From Corallococcus soli (GTDB taxonomy: Bacteria > Myxococcota > Myxococcia > Myxococcales > Myxococcaceae), in assembly GCF_014930455.1 (NCBI RefSeq), contig NZ_JAAIYO010000002.1, positions 930,001-994,000 on the forward strand: DNA of 64,000 bases, in the 5' to 3' direction. Within the stretch, counting starts at the first letter, position 1. Every line of letters begins with the position of its first letter. Both the position numbers and the translations under genes were made by a program. The notes under the pieces were generated by a model. The model ran no database searches, was not told the DNA's origin, and saw only the letters and a list, made by a program, of their open reading frames with translations. Below are positions 26,401 through 34,766 of this stretch, one piece after another.

Positions 26401-26819
26401 GGACAACGGCGCGGATGGTTTCTTCCGGCCTGCTCCCCCGTGTGCGGACTCCTTCCGGGGTGTCCCCTGCGGTGGCCGCAGCCCTCCGCTCGGCACTCGA
26501 AGAGGAACTGCGGCAACTGCGGCGCGTGCACGCGGACGCTCACTGGCCCTCTGTTTCGAACTATCACTCGTCCATCGAAGAGCCGCTGCGGTGCTTCCCG
26601 GCCAGTGCCCAGCGGCACGTTTTCTCCCCCCTGCAGGACATCGCGGAGTCCCTGCCACTGCTCAACGCCCCGGTGCTCGCGGCGTTGGCGATGGTCTATG
26701 ACCTGCGGCTCTCTGCGGAGACTCGGTTCGCCTTGCGCACCCTGCGCGAGTCGCATCCCAGTTGGTTCTCTTTCGCGTTCGGTTACGTGGCTTCCATTTG
26801 TCTCTACGAGGTGGCGTGA
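23439..26819 (+). CDS. druH: Druantia type III DruH-like protein
   Basis: A 1126-aa protein with no recognised catalytic motif, signal peptide or TM helix. It is mostly beta-rich with many Arg, Leu and Trp; a more helical end covers roughly 870-1126. A very large uncharacterised protein directly upstream of, and overlapping, a giant DUF1998 helicase is the gene arrangement of type III Druantia (DruH plus DruE). The name therefore rests on size and partner rather than on sequence motifs. GGAGG lies 4 bases before the ATG. The stop overlaps the next start as TGATG (26817-26821). Its codon use is looser at the third position than the housekeeping genes, suggesting horizontal acquisition. Confidence 0.65.
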   Translation: MPVALSGWLGSFLELRRTASHKLSDGRPLFRYRCDSTEFEALQRSLREQLRGRLDNADGWEAASFCLCAAEWWRRNYREGSWTWRGILEALDVGDVPHAQLAQLTERGLRFWGRRVLERGGRQEYLLSLALEGGMPLRLVERPDTHVGRFLLRLIQELRDFPDPNTPALELAQRSRHVLPSALQNEQVLMLSAELAAGVVLLQRQVRGEGDPYQALDARVPDWRERLPMDMHHKTAEMLLRSLIQAARAVPSSQGELKVTTRLLPWHQGYRLERAITLPRQLNYAGLAQLLNQRELPARLQLIALARDGTRLLLAMLTQRSATEYLVETSHGASARLSGNTWLGPVLLSAWSLGQELGRHVLPRGEELGELPWLFVPDLQAKEEGIWRLAGTGGGRFRVPEVLIALPEGAILTVQGPGALWARLGQLVGGREVFRLQGSVQVALADVGICQVHTSADTDEAQQCRLEVEPRKLLPGVVAYLGVPSLRVSFATGFEQRRDSREIEYRLASSKTWQRVDGACVGDVSLRYLSDGALLFQTQARVLPSGASLHSQPEGARHGRLRLSAFGGATVKVPPIPHVYANVQTSGMDTEILLRSDGEAPESTSLDVAWPGGQACSLRVPFPRQLVGFTDTSARPLQDGTLVPLERLGRVLALVRTSQLQASAELEAAPSGKAHHLDPFFRLKVPLRCTSPGTLELNLGELESALAKRLASFGDLDAFYELRLRVRGANEPRPAVLRVGRYDLTLAPDWESSQVRLAERHLAGSNVPETLAVELRPLIHPAAPERELERVGPGAWRIPSDLAPGPWLVTGREGSWYRVRPLLWNVRAGGGEKEEPMLGPLQRAVCVPHPQRRKAELDAALEALGGDANHPDWPTLLTYLRSVGELPPETFDAVRQLVDHPRTAALAMFHLSEPDRSRIWAGLEEIPFQWPLVPARAWLEAAGAWLGSSAALSPELRGSVESMLHARYGDVCKMVQSRFAGLEAVLQWTTARMVSSGLLPRVRTPSGVSPAVAAALRSALEEELRQLRRVHADAHWPSVSNYHSSIEEPLRCFPASAQRHVFSPLQDIAESLPLLNAPVLAALAMVYDLRLSAETRFALRTLRESHPSWFSFAFGYVASICLYEVA

Positions 26820-29800
26820 TGAGTGATGTCCTCAGTACGCAACTATTCACTACGCTAGCGGGTGAACTTGGGCATCGCGCGGCACGTGCGGTGGTCAGCA
26901 AGCTGGGTCCCATTTCGGATCCGCTGCGGCAGGAACTCTTCCGTCGGTTGGATGTACCGGTTGGGACGGAGGGGGGCTTCCTGTCCGAGCCCGTGCTGGA
27001 GGCCACCTTCGGGTGGCGCACGTCCCCGAACACTATGCAGCAGCTCTCCGGCGCACTGCTGGATCCCTCCCTTGTGGAGGCCATGGCCTCGGCGGAGAAC
27101 CCAGAGGTGGGCTTCCCGCGTGACCGCCACCCGTTTGCGCACCAGGAAGAGGCTTGGCGGATTCTCCTGGCCGACAAGGTCCAGTCCGTAGTGGTGTCGA
27201 GTGGAACGGGCTCGGGCAAGACGGAGTGCTTCCTGGTTCCCATCCTGAACTCGCTGGTCAGAGAGGCGCGCACGGTCGGGCCCCTCACCGGTGTGCGAGC
27301 ACTGTTCCTCTACCCGCTCAATGCGCTCATCAACAGCCAGCGCGAGCGCCTCTCCGGGTGGACGCGGCCCCTCAAGGGCAAGGTGCGCTTCTGCCTCTAT
27401 AATGGTGAGACGCCCAACGAGGCCCAGTCTCTGCGTGAGAACTCCAGGCCCGAGGAGGTGCTCAGCCGCCGCATCCTTAGGAAGGCGCCCCCACCACTAT
27501 TGGTGACCAACGCTACCATGCTGGAGTACATGCTGGTGCGGCACGAGGATCAGTCGATCCTCGAGCAATCCCAGGGAATGCTGCGCTGGGTGGTGCTGGA
27601 TGAGGCCCACACGTACATGGGCTCGCAGGCTGCGGAAGTCGCGCTGCTGTTGCGGCGCGTCCTGCATGCCTTCGGTGTCCAGCCAGGGAACGTGCGCTTC
27701 GTGGCGACCTCTGCGACGCTGAGCGGGACGGATGGTGATGTGGCGCGGCGGGACCTGCGCCGGTTCCTCGCGGACATCGCGGGCACGCGGGAGGACTTAG
27801 TCCATGTGGTGGAGGGCAAGCGCTTCGTGCCGCCTCTGCCTCAGCAGGAGAGCGCCCTCTCCGAGGGACTCCCTTCCCTGGAGTCCCTCCGGGCGCAGAA
27901 TGCGGCGGAGCGCTTCCTCACCCTGGCCCGCGCTCCGCGAGCCCGTGCGCTCCGCGCGCTGCTCGCCAAGGGGCAAGCTCAACCCCTCTCCGCGCTTGCC
28001 GCCGAGCTGAGCGGCAGGCCCATTGAGCGGGTGATCGAGACGGACCGGCAGGAGACGCTGCTCCTGCTGGACGTGGCGCGCTCGGCGGTTCTGGAGGACA
28101 CCCCTTTTCTTCCGCTGCGCGGGCATTTCTTCCACCGCACCCAGCGCGGGGTGTGGGCGTGCTTCCGTGCGGACTGCTCGAAGCGGGAGGGTCCCCTCAC
28201 CAGCTCGGACTGGCCCTTCGGCCGCATCTACTTTGAGCGCCGGGAGCACTGTGCGTGCGGAGCAAAGGTCTTCCAGATGATGCTCTGCGGCGGTTGTGGC
28301 GCGGAGTACCTCTTGGCGAGGGAGGTGGGCTCGCGGGAGGATACGCAGCGGCGCTTCGTTCCGTACGAGCAGGAACAGGATGACGGCGCGGACGATGGTG
28401 TGGAGAGCGAGTCCGAGAATGGCGAGGAGGATGCCCTATCGATGGCCTCTATCGAGGGCATCCGATTGCTCGGCCGTTACGGGCGCGTGGAACTGCACGA
28501 ACTGCGGACCGATTATCTAGAGCCGGGGACGGGTGCTCTGGTGGAGCCCCCTTTGGGCGCCTCCGTGCGTTACCTGTTTCCTGACAAGGAAGGAGCCCTG
28601 CGCTGCGGCCGGTGCCGGGAGCGCGAGCAGGAGCCTGGTCAGCTCTTCCGCCCCCTGCGCGCGGGCGGTTCGTTCTTCCTGGGCGTGGCCATCCCCACCC
28701 TGCTCGAGCATGTCCCGGTGCTCAATGACACGAAACGCCTGCACCCTTTCGAGGGGCGGCGTCTCATCACTTTCACGGACAGCCGCCAGGGAAGCGCGCA
28801 GTTCGCGCTAGGATCGCAGCTGGAAGCGGAGCGCAATCGGATCAGGAGCGTTCTCTACCACAAGCTCCAGGCGGACCGTGCCTCCACCCGGCCAGGCTCA
28901 GGCCCCGCCGTGGATCAACTGCGCAAGGAGATCTCCGCGCTCGAGCCGATGGCGGCGACGGGGCCCGTCTTTGAGGGCATGCTAGCGGCCAAGAAGAGCG
29001 AGTTGGCCCAGTTGTCCGCTCCCGCCGAGGGAAGGCTCTCCTGGGACGAGGCCGTCCAGGTACTGCTTCAGGACACGGCCGTGAAGGACTGGATGTACTC
29101 GGCGTGGCAGCGGCGCGCGGGAGAGACGCTGCAGCCGAAGGATTTCGCCCGGTTTCTGCTGTTCCGCGAGCTTCTCCGCCGTCCCAAGCGACAGAGTTCC
29201 CTGGAGACGCTCGGGTTGGTGGCCATCCGCTACCCGGCCGTGGACAAGCTGGAGGAGCGTGATGCTCCTGCGGTCTGGCGTGCACGCAGCCTCCCCATTC
29301 AGGAGTGGCGGAACTTCCTCAAGGTGGCCATCGACTTCATCGTCCGTGGCCGGACCGCTGTCCTCATCGATGAAGAGTTCCTGCGGTGGCTGGGCTTGGC
29401 CATTAAGCCCAAGTTCCTGCTCGGGCCGGATGCGACCCGGCCCCCCGTCATGGAGCGCTTTTTCCTCTGGCCGCTCGCGTCCAAGAATACCCGGGCGCGC
29501 CTGCCGCTCCTGCTCATCAACGCGCTCAACCTAAGTGCCGACTCCGAGGAAGACCGCGCCTTCATCAACGAGCTATTGCGTGAGGCGTGGCAGATCCTCC
29601 TGCGTCTGGGGCTCCTGGAGCAACTCCCGGACGGCCGAAAGATGAACCTCGCCCGGCATGCTGTGCTGGCGACGGTGGACGAGGCGTGGCTGTGTCCGGT
29701 GACCCGGCGTGTGCTGGACACCGCCTTCTACGGCCTGACACCCTACGTCACCCCAGAGCTGCGTTTCGAGGAAATGCGGTGCACCCGCATCCTCATGCCC

Positions 29801-32800
29801 CAACTGGCCTACCCCAACGGAAGGGACGAGGCGGATCGGGTTATCCCCATGCATCAACGCCGGGGGTGGCTGGAAGAGAACGAGCGCGTGCAGGCTCTTC
29901 GGACGCGTGGGGTGTGGACGGAGTTCAGCGACCGGCTCGCGGTCTCGGCGGAGTACTTCGAAACGGCGGAGCACTCGGCGCAGCAGAGCGGTAAGCGGCT
30001 GCGCGAACTGGAGGACAGCTTCAAGCAGGGGGATATCAACGTCCTGAGTTGTTCCACCACCATGGAGATGGGTGTGGACATCGGCGGCCTGTCCGCAGTG
30101 GCGATGAACAATGCGCCCCCAGGACCTGCCAACTTCCTGCAGCGCGCGGGCCGCGCAGGACGGCGCAAGGAAACTGCCGCCGTGACACTGACCATGTGCA
30201 AAGCCGTTCCTCATGGGGAGGCCGTCTTCCGCAACCCCATGTGGCCATTTGTCACGCCTATCTTCGTCCCGCGCGTGTCGCTGCAGAGCGAGCCCATCGT
30301 CCAGCGGCACATCAATGCGCTCGCCCTCACCCGCTTCATCTCGCTCCAGGGAGCCAACGGCCTGGAACTCCGGGCGGGAACCTACTTCCGCCCAGTGCTT
30401 GGGGGCTTAAGCCCCGCTGAGCACTTCGAGACTTGGTTGGGCCGGAGCAACGGAGCCCTGGCTGACGCGTGGTTGACCCGAGGCATCAGAAGTGTCGTCG
30501 CCGGCTCCTTCCTGGACGGTATCGCCGAGCCGCGGTTGCTCGCCGGTACATCAGAGCAGATGAAGCTCGCCCGTGACCGCTGGCGCTCAGAATGGGAGGC
30601 CCTCACCGAGCAGCTCCAACTCGCGGGCGGTCCGGTGAAGGAGGACCGCCAATCCGCGTCGGCCCCTCAGATTGCCCTTACCCGTCAGCTGAGCCGCGTC
30701 GAGGGGGAATACCTGTTGGGAGAGCTGTCCTCGCTCGGTTTCCTGCCGGGCTATGGCTTTCCCACCGGGGTGGTTTCGTTCGTCAACACGACAGGCGAGC
30801 AGCTTGCGCGCGAGGAGAAGGCCCGGAAGCAGAAAAAGACGGACGGAATGGGCGGGGAGAACGCCCAGCCGCTCACGCGCCGTCGCGGGTACCCCTCAAG
30901 AGATCTGCCCATGGCTCTGCGCGAGTACGCGCCGGGGACGGATGTGGTGGTGGACGGGCTCGTCTACCGCTCGGGCGGTGTCACCCTAAACTGGCACATG
31001 CCGGCCTCGGATCAGCAGTTCCACGAACTGCAGTCCTTCCGGACCGCCTGGAAGTGCAGGTGCGGCGCTACCGGATCCAGCAGTGCCCAGGTCGATGCGT
31101 GTCCTGCGTGCGGCGCGGAGGCGAAATTGCTGCGACTCATCCCCTATTTGGAGCCTGCGGGTTTCGCTGTCCCGCTGGGCTACAAGACCCATACGGACCT
31201 TTCGGCGCAGAGTTACGTTCCGCCTCGTCCCCCCTGGATTTCCACCGGTGGAGGCGCTTGGCTCGCTCTGCCAAGGGCTGAGGCGGGCCGTTTCCGCTCC
31301 GCGCACGACGGAGAACTCTTCTTCCGCAACGGCGGTACGCACGGCAATGGCTTCGCCATCTGCTTGGTCTGTGGCCGAACCGAATCTGAGGAGGCCGAAC
31401 GAGAGGAGCAGTTGCCCCCGAAGCTACGGGGGCACTTCCCTTTACGCGGCGGGAAGGCCCGGCTGGAAGACGGCCAGTGCCCGGGCAATCTCCGGGAGCG
31501 CGGTGTCAAGCGTCACCAGTGGCTGGGCGCCACCGTGCGTACCGATGTGTTCGAGTTGCAACTGGCGGACCCCCGGACCGGTTTCCCGCTCACCGACGAC
31601 ACCACCGCTGCGACCTTGGCCGTCGCTCTGCGCGAGGCGCTGGCGAAGACGCTAGGCATCAACGAGCGCGAGCTCGGGTGGGCCTCCGTTCCCGCGCTCG
31701 CCGCTGGAGGCGAGCCCACCCGCTCCCTCATCCTCTTCGACACGGCCTCCGGGGGAGGCGGGTATGCGACAAGCGCTGGCGCCCACCTGCCCGCGCTCCT
31801 GAAGGCGGCGCGGCGTATCCTGGAGTGCCCTCGTCAGTGCGACGCATCATGCCATGCCTGTCTACTGAGCTACGACACGCAGCGAGACGTGGATCGATTG
31901 GAGCGCCACAAGGCCTTGGCCCTGCTCGACCCTACCTTCCTCCAGGGACTTGATCTGCCTCCGGCCTGGGAGGTGTTCGGTGAGCGGACGCAGCTCGAGT
32001 ATGAGCTGTTGGAAAACGCGCTTGCGCGCGAGATGCAGCGTGCGGAGGCGACCGAACTCCGGCTCTACCTGGGGGGAACGCCTGCGGATTGGGATGTGGT
32101 GGTGTGGCCGCTGCGCTCGCGGCTTCTGCAGTGGGCCGGAGCGGGGCGGAGCATCCGTGTCTTCCTGCTGGAGTCCCATCTGTCCCAGCTGGGCGAGTCG
32201 GTACTTAGCCCGCTCGCGGGACTCGCGTCGGTGGCGAGGGTAGAGGTTCGTGCCCTAAAACAACTGCCCATGGTGGGCGGGCTCGCTCTGGCTGCGGAAG
32301 TGGGAGGAGACAAACGCCACTGGTGCTGGGCCTGGACCTCAGGTGGAGCCCAAGCGCCCGGAGAGCGCTGGGGAACGGGGGCGGGAGGCGAGCACTGCGT
32401 GAGCGCCGCAGAGGAGGCGCCACTTCCCACCGCTCTGGGGACACCCGTGCCCGAGGCACGCCTCCGTCCCGCAGTGCCGGGAGGACTGCGCGAGCTGACC
32501 GTTCGTAGTGAGCTGGATGGCCCCATCCTTGGCGTCGGTCTGCGGTTCTGGGATTTGGTCTGTAGGAAGGCGCCCATCTTGAAGGCGCGTCTCGAACAGA
32601 AGGTGCCACTTGTGGAAGTCTCCTACACGGATCGCTACCTGCGCTCCCCTCTCACGGTTCGTCTGGTGCGGGAACTGGTGCGGGTCCTTGCGGAACGCCC
32701 CGGGGGCATTACTTCAAATACACAGGTGCTCGTGCGGACCACGCGGGTCGACGAATCCTCCCACCAGCGACCGGGACGTCAGGTGGAGCACGACTGGATG

Positions 32801-33106
32801 CGTACGGTGGACCGCGACACCGTGCTCTCCTCCCTAGTCAAGGATGGGTCGTTCCAGTTGCAGGTGGATACGAGGGAGCGTGTCGCGCATGCACGCACGC
32901 TGAGCCTGCGCTGGGCGGACGGGCAGCAGGCGCGAATCCGGCTGGACGAAGGTGTCGGGTTCCTCATTCCCGAGCCCCGGCGCCCCTTCGACTTCGGAGT
33001 GACGACGTTGGAGCAGGCCCGGAGGCTTGCCGCCGAGACGTTCCGCGTGGAGCGCCGTAACAATCCGAGCCCGACGTACCTCTACGTGTCCGACGTCGCG
33101 CCGTGA
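26819..33106 (+). CDS. druE: Druantia DruE-like giant DEAH-box helicase with DUF1998 domain
   Basis: A 2095-aa superfamily 2 helicase. Walker A GTGSGKT at 129-135, motif Ia-like FLYPLNALINSQ, DEAH at 261-264, SAT motif (VATSATL) near 302, motif V-like STTMEMGVDIGG and motif VI QRAGRAGRR at about 1108-1116. Two Cys clusters look like zinc ribbons: one near 445-500 (CFRADCSK to CGGCGAEYL) and one near 1413-1440 (CRCGA to CPACGAE). DUF1998 follows, with DTASGGGGYA and the metal-binding CPRQCDASCHAC near 1670-1685. The last 350 residues are unassigned. Domain order and length match DruE. The start at 26819 is coupled to druH by a one-base overlap; an in-frame start 19 codons upstream lies inside druH. 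Expected to translocate on DNA as the core of an anti-phage system. Confidence 0.8.
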   Translation: MSDVLSTQLFTTLAGELGHRAARAVVSKLGPISDPLRQELFRRLDVPVGTEGGFLSEPVLEATFGWRTSPNTMQQLSGALLDPSLVEAMASAENPEVGFPRDRHPFAHQEEAWRILLADKVQSVVVSSGTGSGKTECFLVPILNSLVREARTVGPLTGVRALFLYPLNALINSQRERLSGWTRPLKGKVRFCLYNGETPNEAQSLRENSRPEEVLSRRILRKAPPPLLVTNATMLEYMLVRHEDQSILEQSQGMLRWVVLDEAHTYMGSQAAEVALLLRRVLHAFGVQPGNVRFVATSATLSGTDGDVARRDLRRFLADIAGTREDLVHVVEGKRFVPPLPQQESALSEGLPSLESLRAQNAAERFLTLARAPRARALRALLAKGQAQPLSALAAELSGRPIERVIETDRQETLLLLDVARSAVLEDTPFLPLRGHFFHRTQRGVWACFRADCSKREGPLTSSDWPFGRIYFERREHCACGAKVFQMMLCGGCGAEYLLAREVGSREDTQRRFVPYEQEQDDGADDGVESESENGEEDALSMASIEGIRLLGRYGRVELHELRTDYLEPGTGALVEPPLGASVRYLFPDKEGALRCGRCREREQEPGQLFRPLRAGGSFFLGVAIPTLLEHVPVLNDTKRLHPFEGRRLITFTDSRQGSAQFALGSQLEAERNRIRSVLYHKLQADRASTRPGSGPAVDQLRKEISALEPMAATGPVFEGMLAAKKSELAQLSAPAEGRLSWDEAVQVLLQDTAVKDWMYSAWQRRAGETLQPKDFARFLLFRELLRRPKRQSSLETLGLVAIRYPAVDKLEERDAPAVWRARSLPIQEWRNFLKVAIDFIVRGRTAVLIDEEFLRWLGLAIKPKFLLGPDATRPPVMERFFLWPLASKNTRARLPLLLINALNLSADSEEDRAFINELLREAWQILLRLGLLEQLPDGRKMNLARHAVLATVDEAWLCPVTRRVLDTAFYGLTPYVTPELRFEEMRCTRILMPQLAYPNGRDEADRVIPMHQRRGWLEENERVQALRTRGVWTEFSDRLAVSAEYFETAEHSAQQSGKRLRELEDSFKQGDINVLSCSTTMEMGVDIGGLSAVAMNNAPPGPANFLQRAGRAGRRKETAAVTLTMCKAVPHGEAVFRNPMWPFVTPIFVPRVSLQSEPIVQRHINALALTRFISLQGANGLELRAGTYFRPVLGGLSPAEHFETWLGRSNGALADAWLTRGIRSVVAGSFLDGIAEPRLLAGTSEQMKLARDRWRSEWEALTEQLQLAGGPVKEDRQSASAPQIALTRQLSRVEGEYLLGELSSLGFLPGYGFPTGVVSFVNTTGEQLAREEKARKQKKTDGMGGENAQPLTRRRGYPSRDLPMALREYAPGTDVVVDGLVYRSGGVTLNWHMPASDQQFHELQSFRTAWKCRCGATGSSSAQVDACPACGAEAKLLRLIPYLEPAGFAVPLGYKTHTDLSAQSYVPPRPPWISTGGGAWLALPRAEAGRFRSAHDGELFFRNGGTHGNGFAICLVCGRTESEEAEREEQLPPKLRGHFPLRGGKARLEDGQCPGNLRERGVKRHQWLGATVRTDVFELQLADPRTGFPLTDDTTAATLAVALREALAKTLGINERELGWASVPALAAGGEPTRSLILFDTASGGGGYATSAGAHLPALLKAARRILECPRQCDASCHACLLSYDTQRDVDRLERHKALALLDPTFLQGLDLPPAWEVFGERTQLEYELLENALAREMQRAEATELRLYLGGTPADWDVVVWPLRSRLLQWAGAGRSIRVFLLESHLSQLGESVLSPLAGLASVARVEVRALKQLPMVGGLALAAEVGGDKRHWCWAWTSGGAQAPGERWGTGAGGEHCVSAAEEAPLPTALGTPVPEARLRPAVPGGLRELTVRSELDGPILGVGLRFWDLVCRKAPILKARLEQKVPLVEVSYTDRYLRSPLTVRLVRELVRVLAERPGGITSNTQVLVRTTRVDESSHQRPGRQVEHDWMRTVDRDTVLSSLVKDGSFQLQVDTRERVAHARTLSLRWADGQQARIRLDEGVGFLIPEPRRPFDFGVTTLEQARRLAAETFRVERRNNPSPTYLYVSDVAP

Positions 33107-33117
33107 GAAGGCTGCTC

Positions 33118-33174
33118 GGCTGCGGTCCGCGAGCAGGGCCCGCAGCGAGGCGGGACTGCTCACGGGCCGCAGCC
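33118..33174 (+). terminator. Large hairpin after druE
   Basis: GGCTGCGGTCCGCGAGCAG (33118-33136) is matched by its inverted copy at 33156-33174 with 2 mismatches in 19 and a 19-base loop. It begins 12 bp after the druE stop. There is no T run, so it may act as a factor-dependent terminator or mRNA-stabilising structure, or be the end of a lost element. Confidence 0.5.
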
Positions 33175-33211
33175 CTCATGTCCCCGAGGCATTCCGCGAT
33201 GTCAAGCGGCG

Positions 33212-33370
33212 GGCCTCTACGCCCTCGTCGCCACCTGTGAGGCCAACGGCGTCAATCCCGAGGCCTACCTCGCCGACGTGCTGCTGCGCGTCCAGACGCA
33301 CCCGAACTTCCGCATCGGGGAACTGCTGCCACACGAGTGGCAGCGTCTGCGCGCAGCCGACGCGTCCTAA
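33212..33370 (+). pseudogene. C-terminal remnant of an IS66-family transposase
   Basis: A 52-codon tail in frame to TAA: GLYALVATCEANGVNPEAYL, then DVLLRVQTHP and GELLPHEWQ. This is the highly conserved C-terminus of the IS66 TnpC transposase. No upstream part of the transposase, and no other IS66 ORFs, are present. It shows that an IS66 element once lay at the right end of the island and was largely deleted. Confidence 0.85.
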
Positions 33371-33461
33371 AGCCTCGCGTTTCCATTCATCGCGCCGCTC
33401 GCCACCGCACGCGTTCCGTCCACCCTCAAGCGATCCGTTACGTCGTTGGCCGGACGGTTAC
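33371..33461. other. Right island flank between the IS66 remnant and the right repeat
   Basis: 91 bp with no gene and no clear structure. The junction with the direct repeat is abrupt: similarity to the subtilisin 3' end begins at 33462. Confidence 0.5.
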
Positions 33462-33599
33462 ACTTCAACGGCACGGAGGACTCGTCGCTGCAGACGAGCT
33501 TCTTCCTCGATGACACCGCGCTGAACATCGTCCGGTAGTCCTCCCGGACGGCGCGCTCAGAGGCCCAGCAACCCCACCGGGTTGCTGGGCTCCTTCTTT
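33462..33599 (+). repeat. Right 138-bp direct repeat bounding the defence island
   Basis: Second copy of the subtilisin 3' end. It encodes FNGTEDSS to TALNIVR followed by TAG at 33536-33538 (with no protease body upstream), then the same hairpin and T-rich tail. Four mismatches against 22908-23045 and no gaps. Confidence 0.9.
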
Positions 33600-33600
33600 T
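33563..33600 (+). terminator. Duplicate terminator at the right island boundary
   Basis: A perfect 12-bp stem GCCCAGCAACCC/GGGTTGCTGGGC with loop CACC, followed by TCCTTCTTTT. It is identical in the stem to the one after the intact subtilisin and now insulates the downstream hydrolase gene from island transcription. Confidence 0.9.
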
Positions 33601-33700
33601 CCTGACGGTGTGAAGTGCTCCACATCGCGAAAGCGCCCCGTCGACGCTCCATGCCTGCTGGGGCATAAGCGGTGCGCTCTCTTTCGAGGAGGCGAGCCGG

Positions 33701-34633
33701 ATGATTCGACAAATGGTGGTGATGGGACTCGTTGCCATGGGGATGGCGGCCGTGGCCGCGGAGCCGTCGCCTCCGCCGTCCAAGCCGCAAGGACCGGCCC
33801 CTTCACGCAGTGGCCACCTGCCCATCAACGGCCTGAAGCTCTACTACGAAGTGTACGGAGAGCTGGGCAAGTCCAAGACACCTCCGCTGCTCTTGATTCC
33901 CGGGGCTTTCCTCTCCACCGACGCCATGAAGCCCTGGGCGGCGGCCTTCGCCGCGAAACGCCCGGTGATCGTCTTTGATCAACAGGGCCACGGCCGGACC
34001 GCGGACACGTCGCGGAAGATGTCCTACGAGCAGTTCGGCGATGACGCCGCGGCATTGCTGCGGGCCCTGAAGGTGGAGCGCGCGGATGTGATGGGCTACT
34101 CCCAGGGTGGAGGGGTGGCGCTCCAGTTGGCGCTGCGTCACCCGACGCTCGTCAACAAGCTCGTCTCGCTGTCCGCCACCTACCGTCAGGACGGCTGGTA
34201 CCCTGCGGTGCTCAAGGCGATTGAGGGCCTGCGCGCCGAGGCGTTCGCGGGCTCTCCGATTGAAGCCGCGTTCAAGAAGCACACGGCTGAGCCCAAGGCG
34301 TTCGAGGCCTACGTCGAGAAGATGAAGGTGTTGAACATCAACGACCAGAACATCACCGACGCCCAGATGCGCGCCATTCCAGCCAGGACGATGGTCATCG
34401 TGGGGGACGCGGACGGCGTGAAGCTGGAGCACGCGGTGGCGATGTTCAAGCTGCGGGGCGGAGGCGATGAAGAGGCGGCCACGACCGGGATGCTCACGAA
34501 GGTTCCCGCTGCGCGGTTGGTGATCCTCCCCGCGACCTCCCACATCGGGATCTCAGGGGAGGTGAAGGTGCTCGAATCGATGGTGACGCCCTTCCTGGAG
34601 GACGCGCCTCCCGCCAACCCCTCTCTCTGGTAG
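33701..34633 (+). CDS. Exported alpha/beta-hydrolase
   Basis: A 310-aa protein with signal peptide (cleavage after about residue 20, MAAVAA) and a Pro-rich tether. The alpha/beta-hydrolase triad is visible as Ser134 in GYSQGG, Asp236 in VIVGDADG and His281 in ATSHIGI; the oxyanion region is IPGAFLSTD and DQQGHGRT follows the usual strand. It resembles esterase/haloperoxidase-type hydrolases; the substrate is unknown. It is the first gene after the island; without the island it would follow the subtilisin directly. Confidence 0.9.
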   Translation: MIRQMVVMGLVAMGMAAVAAEPSPPPSKPQGPAPSRSGHLPINGLKLYYEVYGELGKSKTPPLLLIPGAFLSTDAMKPWAAAFAAKRPVIVFDQQGHGRTADTSRKMSYEQFGDDAAALLRALKVERADVMGYSQGGGVALQLALRHPTLVNKLVSLSATYRQDGWYPAVLKAIEGLRAEAFAGSPIEAAFKKHTAEPKAFEAYVEKMKVLNINDQNITDAQMRAIPARTMVIVGDADGVKLEHAVAMFKLRGGGDEEAATTGMLTKVPAARLVILPATSHIGISGEVKVLESMVTPFLEDAPPANPSLW

Positions 34634-34766
34634 CTCCTGGGGGAGGGGCCAAACCAGGCCTGGGCGTGGCTTCAAGGCCACGGTCCGTGGAGCGCGCTCA
34701 ATCCGTTCGGGCGACAGCCGCAGCGGCGCCGTGGCCTGGACCCTCCAGTCACCGCGGACGTGCGGC

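Noticed and set aside
33367-33828. Minus-strand reading frame of 153 codons across the right direct repeat
   Set aside because: It is antisense to the repeated subtilisin tail and terminator; its apparent protein contains translated antisense of the hairpin and has no family features.
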